DNA of 64,000 bases from Sorex araneus (taxonomy: Eukaryota > Chordata > Mammalia > Eulipotyphla > Soricidae), in contig NC_073305.1 of assembly GCF_027595985.1 (NCBI RefSeq), positions 167,000,172-167,064,171 of the forward strand, in the 5' to 3' direction. The position numbers and the translations under genes were made by a program. The notes below the pieces were generated by a model. The model had not been told where the DNA came from. It did no database searches and was given only the letters and a program-made list of their open reading frames with translations. Shown one piece after another: positions 46,807-57,718 of this stretch. Positions within the stretch are counted from its first letter, which is position 1. The number at the start of each line of letters is the position of its first letter.

Positions 46807-47225
46807 ATGAGAGCTGCTTGACCTCCAGCTTCCCGCGCCCCCCCTGCATGGTTCTTTCTCGATGATGGTGGGGAGTCCTCGGTGCACAGAGGGAAATGGC
46901 AGAGGCTTCTCCCCATCTCACTCCCTCTTCTATAGGGATTAAGTCCGGTGGCTTGGGGGATCATATTCCCATTTGTTGGGGTCCACTGGCCAGGACCCCG
47001 ACAATAAGTAGAGAGAAAGTAAGAGGGAAACTGTCTGCCACAGAGACAGGGAGAGGGGTGGGAAGTAGGGGTGGTGGTGGGGGGAGTGATACTGGGGACA
47101 TTGGTGTGGAAAATGTACACTGGTGGAGGGATGAGTGTTTGGTCATTGAAAGTGACTGAAACTCAAACATGAAAGTTTTGTAACTGTAGCTCATGGTGAT
47201 TCAATTAAAAATAAATAATTAATTA

Positions 47226-48170
47226 AAATAAAAAAATATTATGTTCATGTGAAATAGACTACTTTTTCTTTATAATTGAAATAGTGAGTTTCTGGGTGGC
47301 ATGCAAGTATGAAATTGATGATAAAACAATGTAAATTCAAAATAAAATGATTTTTTTCTCCCTAAGATTTCCAAACAAGTTTCATTCAGTAGAACTCAGT
47401 TTGTAACAAAAGTTTTTACATGGACAAGTTTTAAACTGCAATATTTCTTTTTAGATTTGTAAAACATTAAATTAGTACAGCATTGACAGAAAACACATTT
47501 AAGAATAGGTAATCTTTTATAAAAGTTGGCATATCCTGTAATTGAGGAATGTTGAAAAATAAAATGGAATATGATAAACTCAATATGTGTCTTTGGAATA
47601 TCTTAAAGGAATGTTGAGAAGGCATTAAATACATTTATCATAGTAAGACTGTGGATATGAATACTGTTTTACATTTTTTAAATTATTTCAATGGAGAATC
47701 TGGTGTAATGAAGAAAAACAGTTCTGGAAGCAACAATGTAAAGAAACGTTTATTTTATTTTCCTTACCATCTCATCTATCTTTACAAATTAACTTTTGGA
47801 TTAAATATTTCATCTTAACTTTAATAAGTTATAGTTGCATTGTGTTTCTGCCATGCTATGTACACTTTTCATATATTTGTCTGTGAAGTTACTTATAAAT
47901 GCACTCATATGGGATTCCCTATTTCAGTATGTAGTTTTCCACCTGAATGAATATAAAAGAATTAAATACTGACACAAATACCATTGAAAATTATTTAAAT
48001 ATTGGAGAAAACATGAAAGGAAGTTTTTCAAAGAGAACAATGAATGGTTCCACCCAAAATATACATGCAGATTCCAGATCTTTGAAATTGAAAACTTTTC
48101 CCTCAAGTTTTCAAGTTTTTCCCTTTATAAAAGCATTCTAGTTACATAGAATGATTACAACAGATAGTAT
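47226..48170. other. AT-rich unique sequence
   Basis: No gene or repeat recognised. The overlapping frames near 47.9-48.1 kb on opposite strands have no family features. Confidence 0.5.
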
Positions 48171-48430
48171 ATGGTTAGGGTCACTGTCACTGTCATGCCA
48201 TTGCTCATCGATTTGTTCACTGGACACCAGTAACGTCTCTCATTGAGAGACTTATTGTTACTGTTTTTGGCATATCCAATACACACGGGTAGCTTGCCAG
48301 GCTCTGCCATGCAGGCTCGATACTCTCCGTAGCTTGCTGGGCTCTCCGAGAGGGGCGAAGGAATCGAACACGGGTCGGACGCGTGAAAAGCTAATGCCCA
48401 ACCGCTGTGCTATGGCTCCATGGTTAGGGT
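48171..48430 (-). mobile_element. Type-B SINE, GAGAGACTTA subtype, perfect duplication
   Basis: Complete SINE (48182-48419) with the subtype marks GTCTCTCATTGAGAGACTTA and GCGTGAAAAGCTAATGCCC shared with the copy at 6.6 kb. ATGGTTAGGGT flanks it perfectly (48171-48181 and 48420-48430). Several CpGs survive (GGGTCGGACGCG). Confidence 0.96.
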
Positions 48431-48794
48431 ACTTTGTTTTAATGATTTTGATTATTTTATATTTGCATCAACTGTAAGATTGCAAACATTTGTAACTTTA
48501 AAATGACTCCCAATGAAGAAAAATAAAAACAGATCCAAACAAAATGGTGAGACAATAAGTGACGTATGAAATAAGGCCAAATTCTTACTACACAATGATA
48601 GAGAAAAATGACTGTGCTCCAAAGACTAACCATATGTTACATCGCAAGCATTTGCAATGTATATATAATTACCTTTCTAATATTATATAAAACAAAGTTT
48701 AGCAAGGCACAAACCGCTGGGTTCTACACCTGTCCATATTTTCCATTAAGGAACTTTTGGCAATGCCAATAACTCTGTCTTGCAACTTGGTGAA
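48431..48794. other. Unique sequence between SINEs
   Basis: AT-rich; nothing recognised. Confidence 0.5.
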
Positions 48795-48984
48795 ATATCA
48801 CTGTATCACTGACATCCTGTTCATCTATTTGCTCGAGTGGGTATCAGTAACATCTCCATTAATCGCTGTCGCGTGCTAGTATAGACCTATGGCATACTGG
48901 GGGCTCTTTCAGGATCAGGGGAATGAGAACTGTCATTTTTACTGCTTTTGGCATATCAAGTACACCACAGGTAGCTTGCCAGGC
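48795..48984 (-). mobile_element. Extended type-B SINE, 5'-truncated
   Basis: TATCACTGTATCACTGACATCC tail, then CGCTGTCGCGTGCTAGTATAG (RTE-like extension, as in the 42.1-kb composite) and GGCTCTTTCAGGATCAGGGG. It breaks off after AGCTTGCCAGGCT. Confidence 0.88.
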
Positions 48985-49046
48985 TAATGAAAAAATGAAC
49001 AATCATAATCGTGCTGTCCTAGAGAGATAGTACAGGTATGGTTTAT

Positions 49047-49241
49047 AAAAATTTCAAATGGTGGGGGCTGGAATGTTAGCACAGTGGGTAGGGCATTTGC
49101 CTTGCACACGGACGGCCTGAGTTTGATTCCCAGCATCCTATATTGTCCCCCGAGCACTGCCAGGAGTAATTCCTGAGTGCATGAACCAGGAGTAACCCCT
49201 GTGAATCACCAGATGTGACTCCCCCCAAAAATTCAAATGGT
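49047..49241 (+). mobile_element. Type-A SINE with target duplication
   Basis: GGGGGCTGGAATGTTAGCAC, GGGCATTTGCCTTGCACACG, GTTTGATTCCCAGC, AGGAGTAATTCCTGAGTG and GATGTGACTCCCCCCAAAA. TTTCAAATGGT and ATTCAAATGGT flank it. The tail has a C run before the A's. Confidence 0.92.
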
Positions 49242-49244
49242 CAA

Positions 49245-50179
49245 TGAAACAGAAAACCTAATTGTGTAATAAAATTTTCTTGGCATTAATGACAAATCTC
49301 CATTGAAACAATCCAAAATTGCTTCTATGCTTAAATAAATTGAGGGGTTTCAAATTCTTTCTGGTAGATTCCTCTGGTTTTACTGAGATGCTTTTTTAGT
49401 GATTTTCTTTGGATATTATTTTGAATATTTATTTTTAACTTAAGAGCTGAAATTATACATAATTGATACACAGATGTGTTACATGCCAAATTTTAATAAT
49501 TTGCATCAATCAAAACATTAACATGTGCTGTTGATTAATAAAATATTTTAAGTCATTGCTTATTGAAGATTACTTTAGGATAACTTTCCAAGACACAGCT
49601 TCCCAAAATCAGGTTTTGCTTTTATTATTCCATTTACAACCCCCCAAAGTTAAAATATCTTAAATAAGCTGTCTGGTGTTTTGAAAGTTTATGTAATTGA
49701 AATTGCCAAAGCCTTAAAACATGAATAATGAGAAATTAATTAGATTGATGAATCAGTATATTATCTCAACAAAATTTTATTCCTATTGAAAAGTAGAATA
49801 GTCAATATTACAGCTGCATGCAGGGAGAACAGAAATACAAGAACAGTTAAATTTATGATTTAACTTTCTTTTCCAGTGGCGTTTTTTAATTAATATTATT
49901 TCATAAAATTGTAATATCTGAGGTAAATGTTTCTAACTTTTATTTTAATCACTGTGGTTAATAACACTGTTAATGACAGCATTGTATGCACATATTTCAA
50001 CACTATACTCTCCCCTTCCACCAGAATGTCTGTTTCCATGCATCATTGATTCAGGGTCCCTTCCTTGAGCATTTCTTTCAGCTGTCTGAGAGTCATGGAA
50101 AATGCAGTTCTATAGGTCAGATCTAAACCTTAATTGTATTTGGCCAATATTCATTTCATTACTATGTTTCTTTATAGCC
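49245..50179. other. AT-rich unique sequence
   Basis: No gene recognised. Possible further extension of the ancient L1 that is clearer from 50.2 kb. Confidence 0.45.
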
Positions 50180-50306
50180 CTCATAAGAGATAGAACCTTA
50201 GTGACTAACTTCACTAAACATGAGACTCCAAGTTCCATCCATCCACATGATAGTAAATTGTATGATTTTGTCTTTTCTTAGATGAGTAGTATTCTATTAG
50301 TATATG

Positions 50307-50560
50307 AGTAATAGCGCTGTCATAGCACTGTCGTCCCATTGTTCATTAATTTGCTTGAGCGGGCACTGGTAATGTCTCCATTGTGAGATTTGTTGTTACT
50401 GTTTCTGGCATATTGAACACACCACGGGGAGCTTGTCAGACTCTGCCGTGAAGGTGGGGATGCTCTTGGTAGCTTGCCGGCTCTCTGAGAGGGACGAAGG
50501 AATTGAACCCCAGTGGGCCAAGTGTAAGGCAAATGCTCTACCTGCTGTGCTCTCTCCAAT
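50307..50560 (-). mobile_element. Type-B SINE in ancient L1
   Basis: GCTGTCATAGCACTGTCGTCCC tail, GGCACTGGTAATGTCTCC, CACCACGGGGAGCTTGTC and head …CTGCTGTGCTCTCTCC. Flanks TTCTATTAGTATATG and TTCCTATTGTGTATATG look like a diverged duplication. Confidence 0.9.
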
Positions 50561-50582
50561 TCCTATTGTGTATATGTACCAC

Positions 50583-50585
50583 ATA

Positions 50586-50630
<45 letters not shown>
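50583..50630. repeat. (AT)n microsatellite
   Basis: Near-pure AT repeat with one early G, beside the SINE's right flank. Probably grew from the TATATG in the L1 target. Confidence 0.95.
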
Positions 50631-50631
<1 letters not shown>

Positions 50632-51256
50632 CCAGCCATCTGTTCTTTAGAAACTTGGGTTATTTCAGTATATTGCTTATTGTGAATAGTGCTGCAAATA
50701 ATATTGAAGCACAAATGTCTTTTCTAAATAGAGTTTTTACATCTATCAACTCGGGATAGATTTAAAAGAATCCACTGCTAGATGAAATGTCGACTTGTTC
50801 ATCATTTTGGGAAAAATGATGGACATTTCTCAAAAACAAATAATAAAGTTTCCATAATCGCACTGCATTTCCACTTCTGGTTAAATTTTGTCCTAAAAGA
50901 AGTCAGGTATTGAAAGTTTAAGCACGATTATTTCAAAGTATAATGCTATCTCCTTACAGCGTTCATCAGTTGAAGTTCAGTGTAGTTCATGTGGGCTATT
51001 TATTTGATTCTTTGCTAAATTTATAAAAGGGAATATTTGGATAAAATAGCATGACTATCCAGACAGTGATCAAGGAAATGTATTTATAATCAAGGAATAT
51101 GAAATGTGTACAAATGATAATCTAGCTTCTTTCACAAAAAATAAGAGCTCCATGCAAGCCTGAGATTCTTGGCACTCATATCAAGAACACGAAATATAAA
51201 ATTTGGAGATATTTTACTGCTATGTTTATTACAGCATTGAGTTACTGTTTCTGTTT

Positions 51257-51318
51257 TGGAGGTCACATCTGGCAGTGCTCAGGATTTACTCCCTGCTCTG
51301 TGCTCAGATACTACTAAC
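51257..51318 (-). mobile_element. Type-A SINE remnant
   Basis: GGAGGTCACATCTGGCAGTG and CTCTGTGCTCAGATACTAC match only the 3' part of a minus-strand type-A element. Confidence 0.6.
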
Positions 51319-52234
51319 ACATGCGTATAATATATATAAAATAAAATAAAAACATAATTCATTTATTCAATCACAATCATAAGCAGAATAACTTTAAATA
51401 ATTATTATATATGTTAAGCCAATAATGTTAAATTGTGTACTGTGGCTTGAGTCTCAATTTTATATATTGTGGTTGTTGAATATTTTTTCTTTACATTAAG
51501 TTTATTTGTCTAATGTTTATTTTTCTTACCTGGCCATAACATCAATAACTTACCAATAAATAAACAAAACTTACCATAACATCAAACTAAATAAAACAGG
51601 CAACCCCCTAGTTATCCAGCCATCTACTATTATTCCAGATCCATGATTGGGATGTATTTGTCCCTCATAGACCCTTTCATCATCCAAGAGCTATTTGATT
51701 AGGCCAAGAACCTAATAAAACTATAGTTGTTCTTAAGTGATTCCTGATATTATATGAAATTTTATCATATCTGGAAAGAATGCCTTAAAATAAACTTTTT
51801 TGTTGTTCAATAACTGGAAAAAATCCAGATCAAGTATTTGTGTCAATCTTGGGTCAATTTTGGTAAACCAAAATTTTGTTTTCAAAGGATATTTTTATTC
51901 TGAATTTTTCCTGTGGCTATCAAATTGGATGCAGACTTTGTGTCCTTGCTTAGCCCCATGTATATCTTTGGTAAATATCTTTAAATGGTTGCTGAGCTTG
52001 TAATAAGCATAGCTGTAATGATCCTATTCCAAAAGAATTATGCATAATTAGGTCATAACAAGAGCTAAGTATATGGCACACTAAAATTACTCATGGCAGG
52101 ATAACTTTCAAGCTAAGCCAAACCCTATATTACTTTGCTTTGTTTATAGAATGTGGTCACGATGGCATTTATGTGAACCCTATAGGGATTGCTTAAAATC
52201 TAAGAACTGAAATCTACAATGTAAGATGTCTGTC

Positions 52235-52431
52235 CATGTTTCATGCATGTTTGCACATATATATGTGTGCTTATATTTGTATGTATACCCATCTTTTTCT
52301 AAATAATTTTCTATATCCTTTACTCTTTTCATGCTTCATACATGTTTGCATATATGTATACAAACATGTGTGCTTATATGTCTACACATATCCATCTTTT
52401 TTCTAATTAATTTTTTATATCCTCTACTCTA
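52235..52431 (+). repeat. ~95-bp tandem duplication
   Basis: Two units: CATGTTTCATGCATGTTTGC…CCATCTTTTTCTAAATAATT…ATATCCTTTACTC and CATGCTTCATACATGTTTGC…CCATCTTTTTTCTAATTAATT…ATATCCTCTACTC. The second is slightly longer. Not part of a known repeat as far as I can tell. Confidence 0.85.
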
Positions 52432-52779
52432 GAAATTTACTATCACTATTACTAATTCGTTATTATAACATTCAACACGTCTTGCAGAAAACCAATAATC
52501 TGTGACTTACTTGAGTATTTTTTGTTTTATGTTTTAGAAGTTAAAATTGTATCTTGGCTTCATGTTGACTTAAACATCAATGAGTTCATAGATGACATTT
52601 AAAAGGAAGAAAGAAAGGAATAAGTGTTTGTCTTCAATTACCAGTATGAACATCTTATAACATTTATTTTGGTGGTTGGACCTCCTTTATAGGGTATTTT
52701 TTGTTTGTCTCTGCTGCACAAAAGATATTTTACCGTCTTAATTAATTGTCCACTTATTTGAGTAATGTTTGTTAATTTG

Positions 52780-54200
52780 CTTCTGGGTATTTTAACTATC
52801 TTTATTGAGGTAATATTAGTTTATAATAGTATAAATGTTCACAAGTTTTGGTAGTGAGATGTTAATTATTATACCCACCATAATAGTGCCATCCACAATA
52901 GACCACTGGACTTTTTCAGCTTTAACCTTTTTGCCAACTCTGGATAACCTCAGTTCTGTGGTCATAGTTAAGGCTTAGTTTCCATTGGTCTTTGCCTCTT
53001 CCCTTGCTTTGTTACTTTTATAACATACACAAGTGAAATCATCCAGCATTTGTCCTTCTTTTGATTGTTTCATAGCCACTAGTTTCATTCATGCTGTCGA
53101 AAAAGACAAAAGGTTTTATCTCCCTCAATAGTTCTGTGATATTTCATTGTATATATATATTATAATCTCTTTATCAATTAATCAATTGGGTGCTCAGGTT
53201 AATTCTATTTATTTACTATTAAAGTACTGCAACATACAGAGATAAGAATAATGTTTTAATCAGTATTTCTGTGTTTATGATAGACATGTAAAAGTTGAAT
53301 TGTTGGATCTGTTGGTAATTCTATTTTTAATTTGTTAAAAGCTATCCATACTGTTTTTCATAGAGATTGGACCAATTTACATTAGCAACTCTGAACAGGT
53401 GTTCCTTTTCTTCATTTTTATTCCAAAACTACTTTTGTTTATGTTTTAATAGGCTATTATATATGTATATAAAATGAGACTCATGGTAATTTTTATTAGC
53501 ATTTCCCTAAAAATAAGTGATAATGAACATGAGTTTTTGCCCCTGGTAGGCATCTGTATTCATCTTTGGAGATATATCTTTAGAATTTTATTGATGGGCT
53601 TGTTTTTGTTGTGGATTTATGTGGATCATTTATATGTTTAGATATTAGCTCTGTTGAGACAGTTCTAGAGTTGAAATTGATTAGATAATAAAGCTCCAAT
53701 ATTAAAATAGATAAGTTTAAAAAATCAATTTTCTTATGTGAAAATTGTTATATCTTATGGGGTTGTTATCAAATCAATTTTTAAATCTAAAATTGTATCA
53801 TACTTGTGGCTTTTGTCTACATTGAAAAAATAAAATAACACTGTATTGTAGCACTGCAGTCTCCTTGTTCATCCATTTGCTGGAGCAGGCACCAGTAACA
53901 TCTCCATTGTGAGACTTGCTATTGTCATTTTTGGCATATTGAATACACCACGGGTAGTTTGCCAGACTCTAATGTGCAGGGGGGGGGAAGAGAATAAGGA
54001 AATATTTTTAATTAATTCTATCAAAAATAAAATAAATAATTAAAAATTATTTCCTCATTCTTTAAGCCCTTTCTGTTTTATGATAGTTTCTTATGCAGTG
54101 CAAAAGCATTAGTTTTGTGTAATCCATTTATTTCTGCTCTTATATACTTTGTTTGCTATTTGTTTTTAGTTTTATTTTTTCTTTTATTTAAATATTTTAA
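52780..54200 (-). mobile_element. Ancient L1, 3'UTR to ORF2 end
   Basis: On the plus strand: TATCTTTATTGAGGTAATATT (L1 3' end), TTTCATTCATGCTGTCG, CCATACTGTTTTTCATAGAG, TTAGCATTTCCCTAAAAATAAG and GTGCAAAAGCATTAGTTTTGTG. The order fits an old minus-strand L1. A type-B SINE splits it. Confidence 0.7.
53838..53990 (-). mobile_element. Type-B SINE, 5'-truncated
   Basis: CACTGTATTGTAGCACTGC tail, GGCACCAGTAACATCTCC, CACCACGGGTAGTTTGCC, ending in CAGGGGGGGGG. The head is absent. It lies in the ancient L1. Confidence 0.88.
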
Positions 54201-54395
54201 AAGTTTGTATTAAAGACCCATGATTTACATGTTACTGATAGTTGCATTTTAGGCAAATAATAATTGAACACCAATCCCTTTACTAGTGTCAACTACTTCC
54301 CTCATCAGTGTTCCCAGATTCCTTATCTGTTTTAACCCCCATTTCACAATACCTCTCTCGGCTCACCTCTGCATGTCAACTTGACAGATATATTA

Positions 54396-54622
54396 CAAAG
54401 TGTCAGTGGTGGGGCCGGAGCGATAGCACAGCGTGTACGGCGTTCGCCTTGCACGCGGCTGACCCGGGTTCGATCCCTGGCATCCCATATGGTCCCCCAA
54501 GCACCACCAGGAGTAATTCCTGAGTGCAAAGCCAGGAGTAACCCCTCAGCATCGCTGGGTGTGACCCAAAAAGCAAAAACAAAACAAACAAGCAACAAAA
54601 AAAAATCCAAAGTGTCAGTGGT
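54396..54622 (+). mobile_element. Type-A SINE, youngest-looking, perfect duplication
   Basis: 54411-54607: GGGGCCGGAGCGATAGCACA, GGCGTTCGCCTTGCACGCGG, B box GGTTCGATCCC, GGGTGTGACCCAAAAAGC and a long A-rich tail. A perfect 15-bp CAAAGTGTCAGTGGT flanks it. Many CpGs survive, consistent with recent insertion. Confidence 0.97.
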
Positions 54623-54744
54623 TGCTGCATAACTCTCATGATTTTAGTTTTCTTGAGTCTGTGTTTTGGATATATAGCTATATTCCTAAATCATAGCACT
54701 GTTGTAACTGAAGCCCTGATGTCTGTCCACCCATTACCCATTTT

Positions 54745-54895
54745 TATTTTAATATTTGGGGAACACCCAGTGGCGCTCAGGGCTATTCCTGGATCTGTGC
54801 TCAGGAATCAGTCCTGAAAGTCTTGGGGAACCTGATGGGATACCAGAGATTAAATCTAGATAGGTCAGCCACATGCAAGGCAAGTATTATAAATC
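54745..54895 (-). mobile_element. Diverged type-A SINE
   Basis: GGGGAACACCCAGTGGCGC, GTGCTCAGGAATCAG, GGATACCAGAGATTAAATC and CCACATGCAAGGCAAG. The 5' end is lost. Confidence 0.7.
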
Positions 54896-55238
54896 TCTTG
54901 TGACCATTGTGTACCTTGTTAATGGAGTTGAACCAATGAAGATACCACTGAAGCCAGTATTAAAGAGTGTTTTCGGTTTTGTCTAGGTTTCCTTTAATAT
55001 ACTTAAAGACTTGAGTCTAACTTTTTATGTGATTTTCAGTGTTTTTCACTTGGGGTGCCCCAGAGGGGGGCAGTTGAGAATTACCCAACCTCCACTATCC
55101 AACCAACACCACACTCCAGGCCACTTTCCAGACACATTATAAGATATTTCCTACTCTATTTCCATAATTGACACACCAAATTTGATGGAGTTTAGACAGT
55201 AGGCAACAAATCATATATATATTATATATACATACATT

Positions 55239-55493
55239 GCTCTCGGAGAGCCCGGCAAGCTACCAAGAGTATCCCGTCCGCACGGGCAGATCCTGGCAAG
55301 CTACCTGTGGCATATTTGATATGCCAAAAACAGTAATGATAGGTTTCATTCCCCTGACCCTGAAAGAGCCTCCAATCGTTGGGAAAGATGAGTAAGGAGA
55401 GGCTGCTAAAATCTCAGGGCTGGGAGGAATAGAGACATTACTGGTGCCCGCTCGAGTAAATCGATAAACAATGGGATGACAGTGATACAGTGA
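55239..55493 (+). mobile_element. Extended type-B SINE, 5'-truncated
   Basis: Starts at CTCTCGGAGAGCCCGG, goes through CTACCTGTGGCATATTTG, then the extra module CATTCCCCTGACCCTG … CTCAGGGCTGGGAGG, then GAGACATTACTGGTGCCCG and GATGACAGTGATACAGTGA. A good reference for the extended subtype also at 5.2 and 33.2 kb. Confidence 0.92.
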
Positions 55494-55569
55494 ATATACA
55501 CAGATACACACATATATTTAATTCTGGTAAATATACACATACATTTTGTTATGTATAATATATGGTATT

Positions 55570-56386
55570 TATTATCACTTGTATCACTTGTAGTCCTGTT
55601 GATCTTCGATTTGCTCAAGCGGGCACCAGTAACGTCTCCATTTGTCCCTGTTGCAAGCTAGTGCAGCCCAATGATATCTGCTCTCTCCAGGAACAGGAAG
55701 AGCCTCAAATAGTTCATTCAGAGGTTTGACGAAGAAATCTGACCATCTAGTTGGTGGGCAGCCACGAGGTCTTCTGACGTCCCGTGAAATCCAGTCGGTA
55801 ACAGCTCTAGTCCAGAGGTCGTCTCTGAATCGCATTACATGACTGGCCCATCTGATTTTTGATGCCTTGACAAACGAGAGAGAATCCCTGATTTTTGACC
55901 ATCGACGGAGGTCAGAACTCCGGATTCCTTCTCTCACTTGAGTGAGACATGATATTCCCAGGATAGCTCTTTTGATCCCTCTTTGGGATACCCTAATAAT
56001 GTTCTCATCCTGTTTGCGTAGGGCCCAGGTCTCTGAGGCATATGTTAGTGCAGGAAGAACGGTGGAATCGAAAAGATGTGCCCGGAGACGGAGGTTTTCC
56101 GTTCTCTTGACCACCTCTTCGACGCTGCTCTCTTCCTCCTGCGCAGTTCTGGCACCAAGTCATTCCTCATGTTGAGTTCTCGACCCAGGTACACATAGCT
56201 GCTCCATTTGGTTTTGTTTTTTCCATTGAGAGCAAATGGAGCTTCAGGGACCAGTTCGTTTTTCATGAACATAGTCTTGTTGAGATTCAGCTGCAATCCG
56301 ACATTTCCACACCCGTGGTCGAAGTCGGTTAGCATTTGTGCTGCTTGGCTAATGTTTGGTGTTATGAGAACGATGTCATCAGACAT
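55570..56386 (-). mobile_element. RTE-clade LINE copy, 5'-truncated, better preserved
   Basis: Minus strand. Begins at the polymerase catalytic box (S-D-D-IVLITPN), then GLQLNLNKTMFMKN and SYVYLGRELNMRNDLVPELRR. A frameshift of a few codons follows, then a 176-codon open piece with LPALTYASETWALRKQDE, RGIKRAILGISCLTQVREG, RWASHVMRFRDDLWTRAVTDW and RPRGCPPTRWSDFF, an RTE-family C-terminal arrangement. The 3' end carries GGCACCAGTAACGTCTCC and CATTTGTCCCTGTTGC, closing in two TATCACTTG units. These modules reappear in the type-B SINEs. Closely related to the 8.7-kb copy but less decayed. Not active. Confidence 0.93.
55584..56114 (-). pseudogene. RTE LINE C-terminal coding remnant
   Basis: An open stretch of 176 codons beginning within the region after the polymerase. 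Low decay relative to the L1 pieces. It has lost the upstream polymerase and endonuclease, so it cannot act alone. Confidence 0.9.
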
Positions 56387-56469
56387 AATTGTGCTATATT
56401 TTCATATATAATATATATTGTGTATATCATAAACATATTGTGCATATACACATGTATGTGGTAATGTGT

Positions 56470-56790
56470 ATTCTTCTTTTGGCCTGTGTCTGCTTTTTTC
56501 TAGTATTGCATTGATTTGAATGCTGTTACATAGTCTTATACTAAAATGGCAGTGAACAAGAGGTCTTTCAATTTTATTTTTCTCAGGTTGATTTCAGCAA
56601 TTAGTAGTCTTATGTGGTCCCTCCAAAATTTTATTAATGATTGTTCTATTTCTTTGAAGAATACCACTGAAATTTTGAGTTGAACTGCATTTATTCTGTA
56701 ATGCTTTGGATATTATTATCTGTTTAATATAAATTATTCCAATTTATGAATATAGGATCTTTCCATTTCCATGTGCCTTATAACATTTTA
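56470..56790 (-). mobile_element. Old L1 ORF2 fragment
   Basis: On the plus strand: TTGAGTTGAACTGCATTTATTC, ATGCTTTGGATATTATTATC and TTCCAATTTATGAATATAGG match the reversed L1 ORF2 C-terminal region (compare ~19260-19380). Very diverged. Confidence 0.6.
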
Positions 56791-56898
56791 AACTATAATC
56801 ATGAGATATTGAAAAAAACAGTAAGAAGCTTTCATTATCTGTTATCACAAGAACATGAATTTTTGTTGTACATTAAAATAGGTATTAAATGAATATCT

Positions 56899-57088
56899 TG
56901 TGAGCAGTTCTTTTTCTTCTTTTTGGGTCATACCCAGCGATGCTCAGGGGTTAATCCTGGCTCTGCACTCAGGGATTACTGCTGGTGGTGCTTGGGAGAC
57001 CCATATCGGATGCTGGGAATCGAACCCTCGCTGCATGCAAGGCAAACACCCTACCAATTGTGCTATTGTTCCAGCCCTGTGAGCAGTT
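56899..57088 (-). mobile_element. Type-A SINE with perfect target duplication
   Basis: TTTTTGGGTCATACCCAGCG, GCACTCAGGGATTACTGC, ATGCTGGGAATCGAACCC and TGCTATTGTTCCAGCCC. TGTGAGCAGTT flanks both sides exactly. Confidence 0.95.
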
Positions 57089-57166
57089 TATATGTGTATG
57101 ATTGATCTATCAGATTACAAAAATGCAGAAAGATACTTTAAAGAATATTTTTGATGTAAAAATTTA

Positions 57167-57335
57167 TCCAGCAGGCCACAGAGATAGAGCAGAAGGTAAG
57201 TTACTTTACTTGTGCTCAGCTAACTTAGGTTTGATGCTTGGCACTACATATGGTGACCCAAAGCCCAGGAGGCGTTATTCCTGAGCATAGAGCCAGGAGC
57301 TGAGCCTAGGGGACTGCTGGCTGGCTATAGTCTCA
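57167..57335 (+). mobile_element. Diverged type-A SINE
   Basis: CAGGCCACAGAGATAGAGCAG, CTTGTGCTCAGCTAAC, GGTTTGATGCTTGGC and AGAGCCAGGAGCTGAG. Older than its neighbours. Confidence 0.75.
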
Positions 57336-57519
57336 TAACTAAGAAAATAATTCAGAAGAGAAAGCAATCCTTCAATAAATCAAATTAGTCAATTTTAATT
57401 ATTTTGGAAGCATACCAGGTGTGCTATGGGTACTAAGGCTATACTGAGTAGATACAGGGGATCATGAGTTACCAGGGAAAAAAACCAGGGGTCTAACACT
57501 TGTTAGGCTTAAGCGCAAC

Positions 57520-57718
57520 TGTTATGATATCTTTTTTTTTTCTTTTTGGGTCAGACCCGGCGATGCACAGGGGTTACTCCTGGCTCATGCACTCAGGAAT
57601 CACCCCTGTCAGTGCTCAGGGGACCATATGGGATGCTGGGAATCGAACCTGGGTTGGCCGCGTGCAAGGCAAACACTCTACCCACTGTGCTATTGCTCCA
57701 GCCCTTGTTATGATATCT
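57520..57718 (-). mobile_element. Type-A SINE with perfect target duplication
   Basis: TTTTGGGTCAGACCCGGCG, CCATATGGGATGCTGGGAAT, CGAACCTGGGTTGGCCGCG and TGCTATTGCTCCAGCCC. TGTTATGATATCT (57520-57532 and 57706-57718) is a perfect 13-bp duplication. Confidence 0.96.

Larger units (their letters stand above)
46458..47008 (+). mobile_element. Solo retroviral LTR, 541 bp
   Basis: The LTR spans 46463-47003, starts TGTTGGGGT and ends ACCCCGACA (imperfect inverted repeat, TG…CA). The direct repeat ATAAG flanks it (46458-46462 and 47004-47008). Other L1 copies here run through the same point without it, confirming an insertion. Inside are TATAAAT at 46664 and AATAAA at 46801, spaced as a promoter and a poly(A) signal should be in an LTR. 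No internal viral genes accompany it, so the provirus has been lost by LTR-LTR recombination. The 5-bp duplication does not by itself fix the retroviral class. Confidence 0.88.
46145..47225 (+). mobile_element. 5'-truncated L1 3' end hosting a solo LTR
   Basis: L1 3'UTR (46145-46462), an LTR, then the rest of the 3'UTR with its purine-rich tract and ACTGTAGCTCATGGTGATTCAATT followed by an A/T-rich tail (47009-47225). The terminal motif matches those at 4.16 kb and, in reverse, 17.5 kb. Confidence 0.9.
50180..50900 (-). mobile_element. Ancient L1 3' fragment split by a SINE
   Basis: On the plus strand: ATGAGACTCCAAGTTCCATCC, GATGAGTAGTATTCTATTAG, then after the SINE AATCCAGCCATCTGTTCTTTA and TGTGAATAGTGCTGCAAATAA. 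This is the word order of mammalian L1 3' ends read backwards. Confidence 0.65.
50901..52779. other. Unique AT-rich DNA with small repeats
   Basis: A type-A remnant near 51257-51318 and a ~95-bp tandem duplication at 52235-52431. No gene. Confidence 0.5.

Noticed and set aside
54411-54490. tRNA gene
   Set aside because: The A and B boxes belong to the SINE head; the full cloverleaf is not kept and SINE body follows directly.
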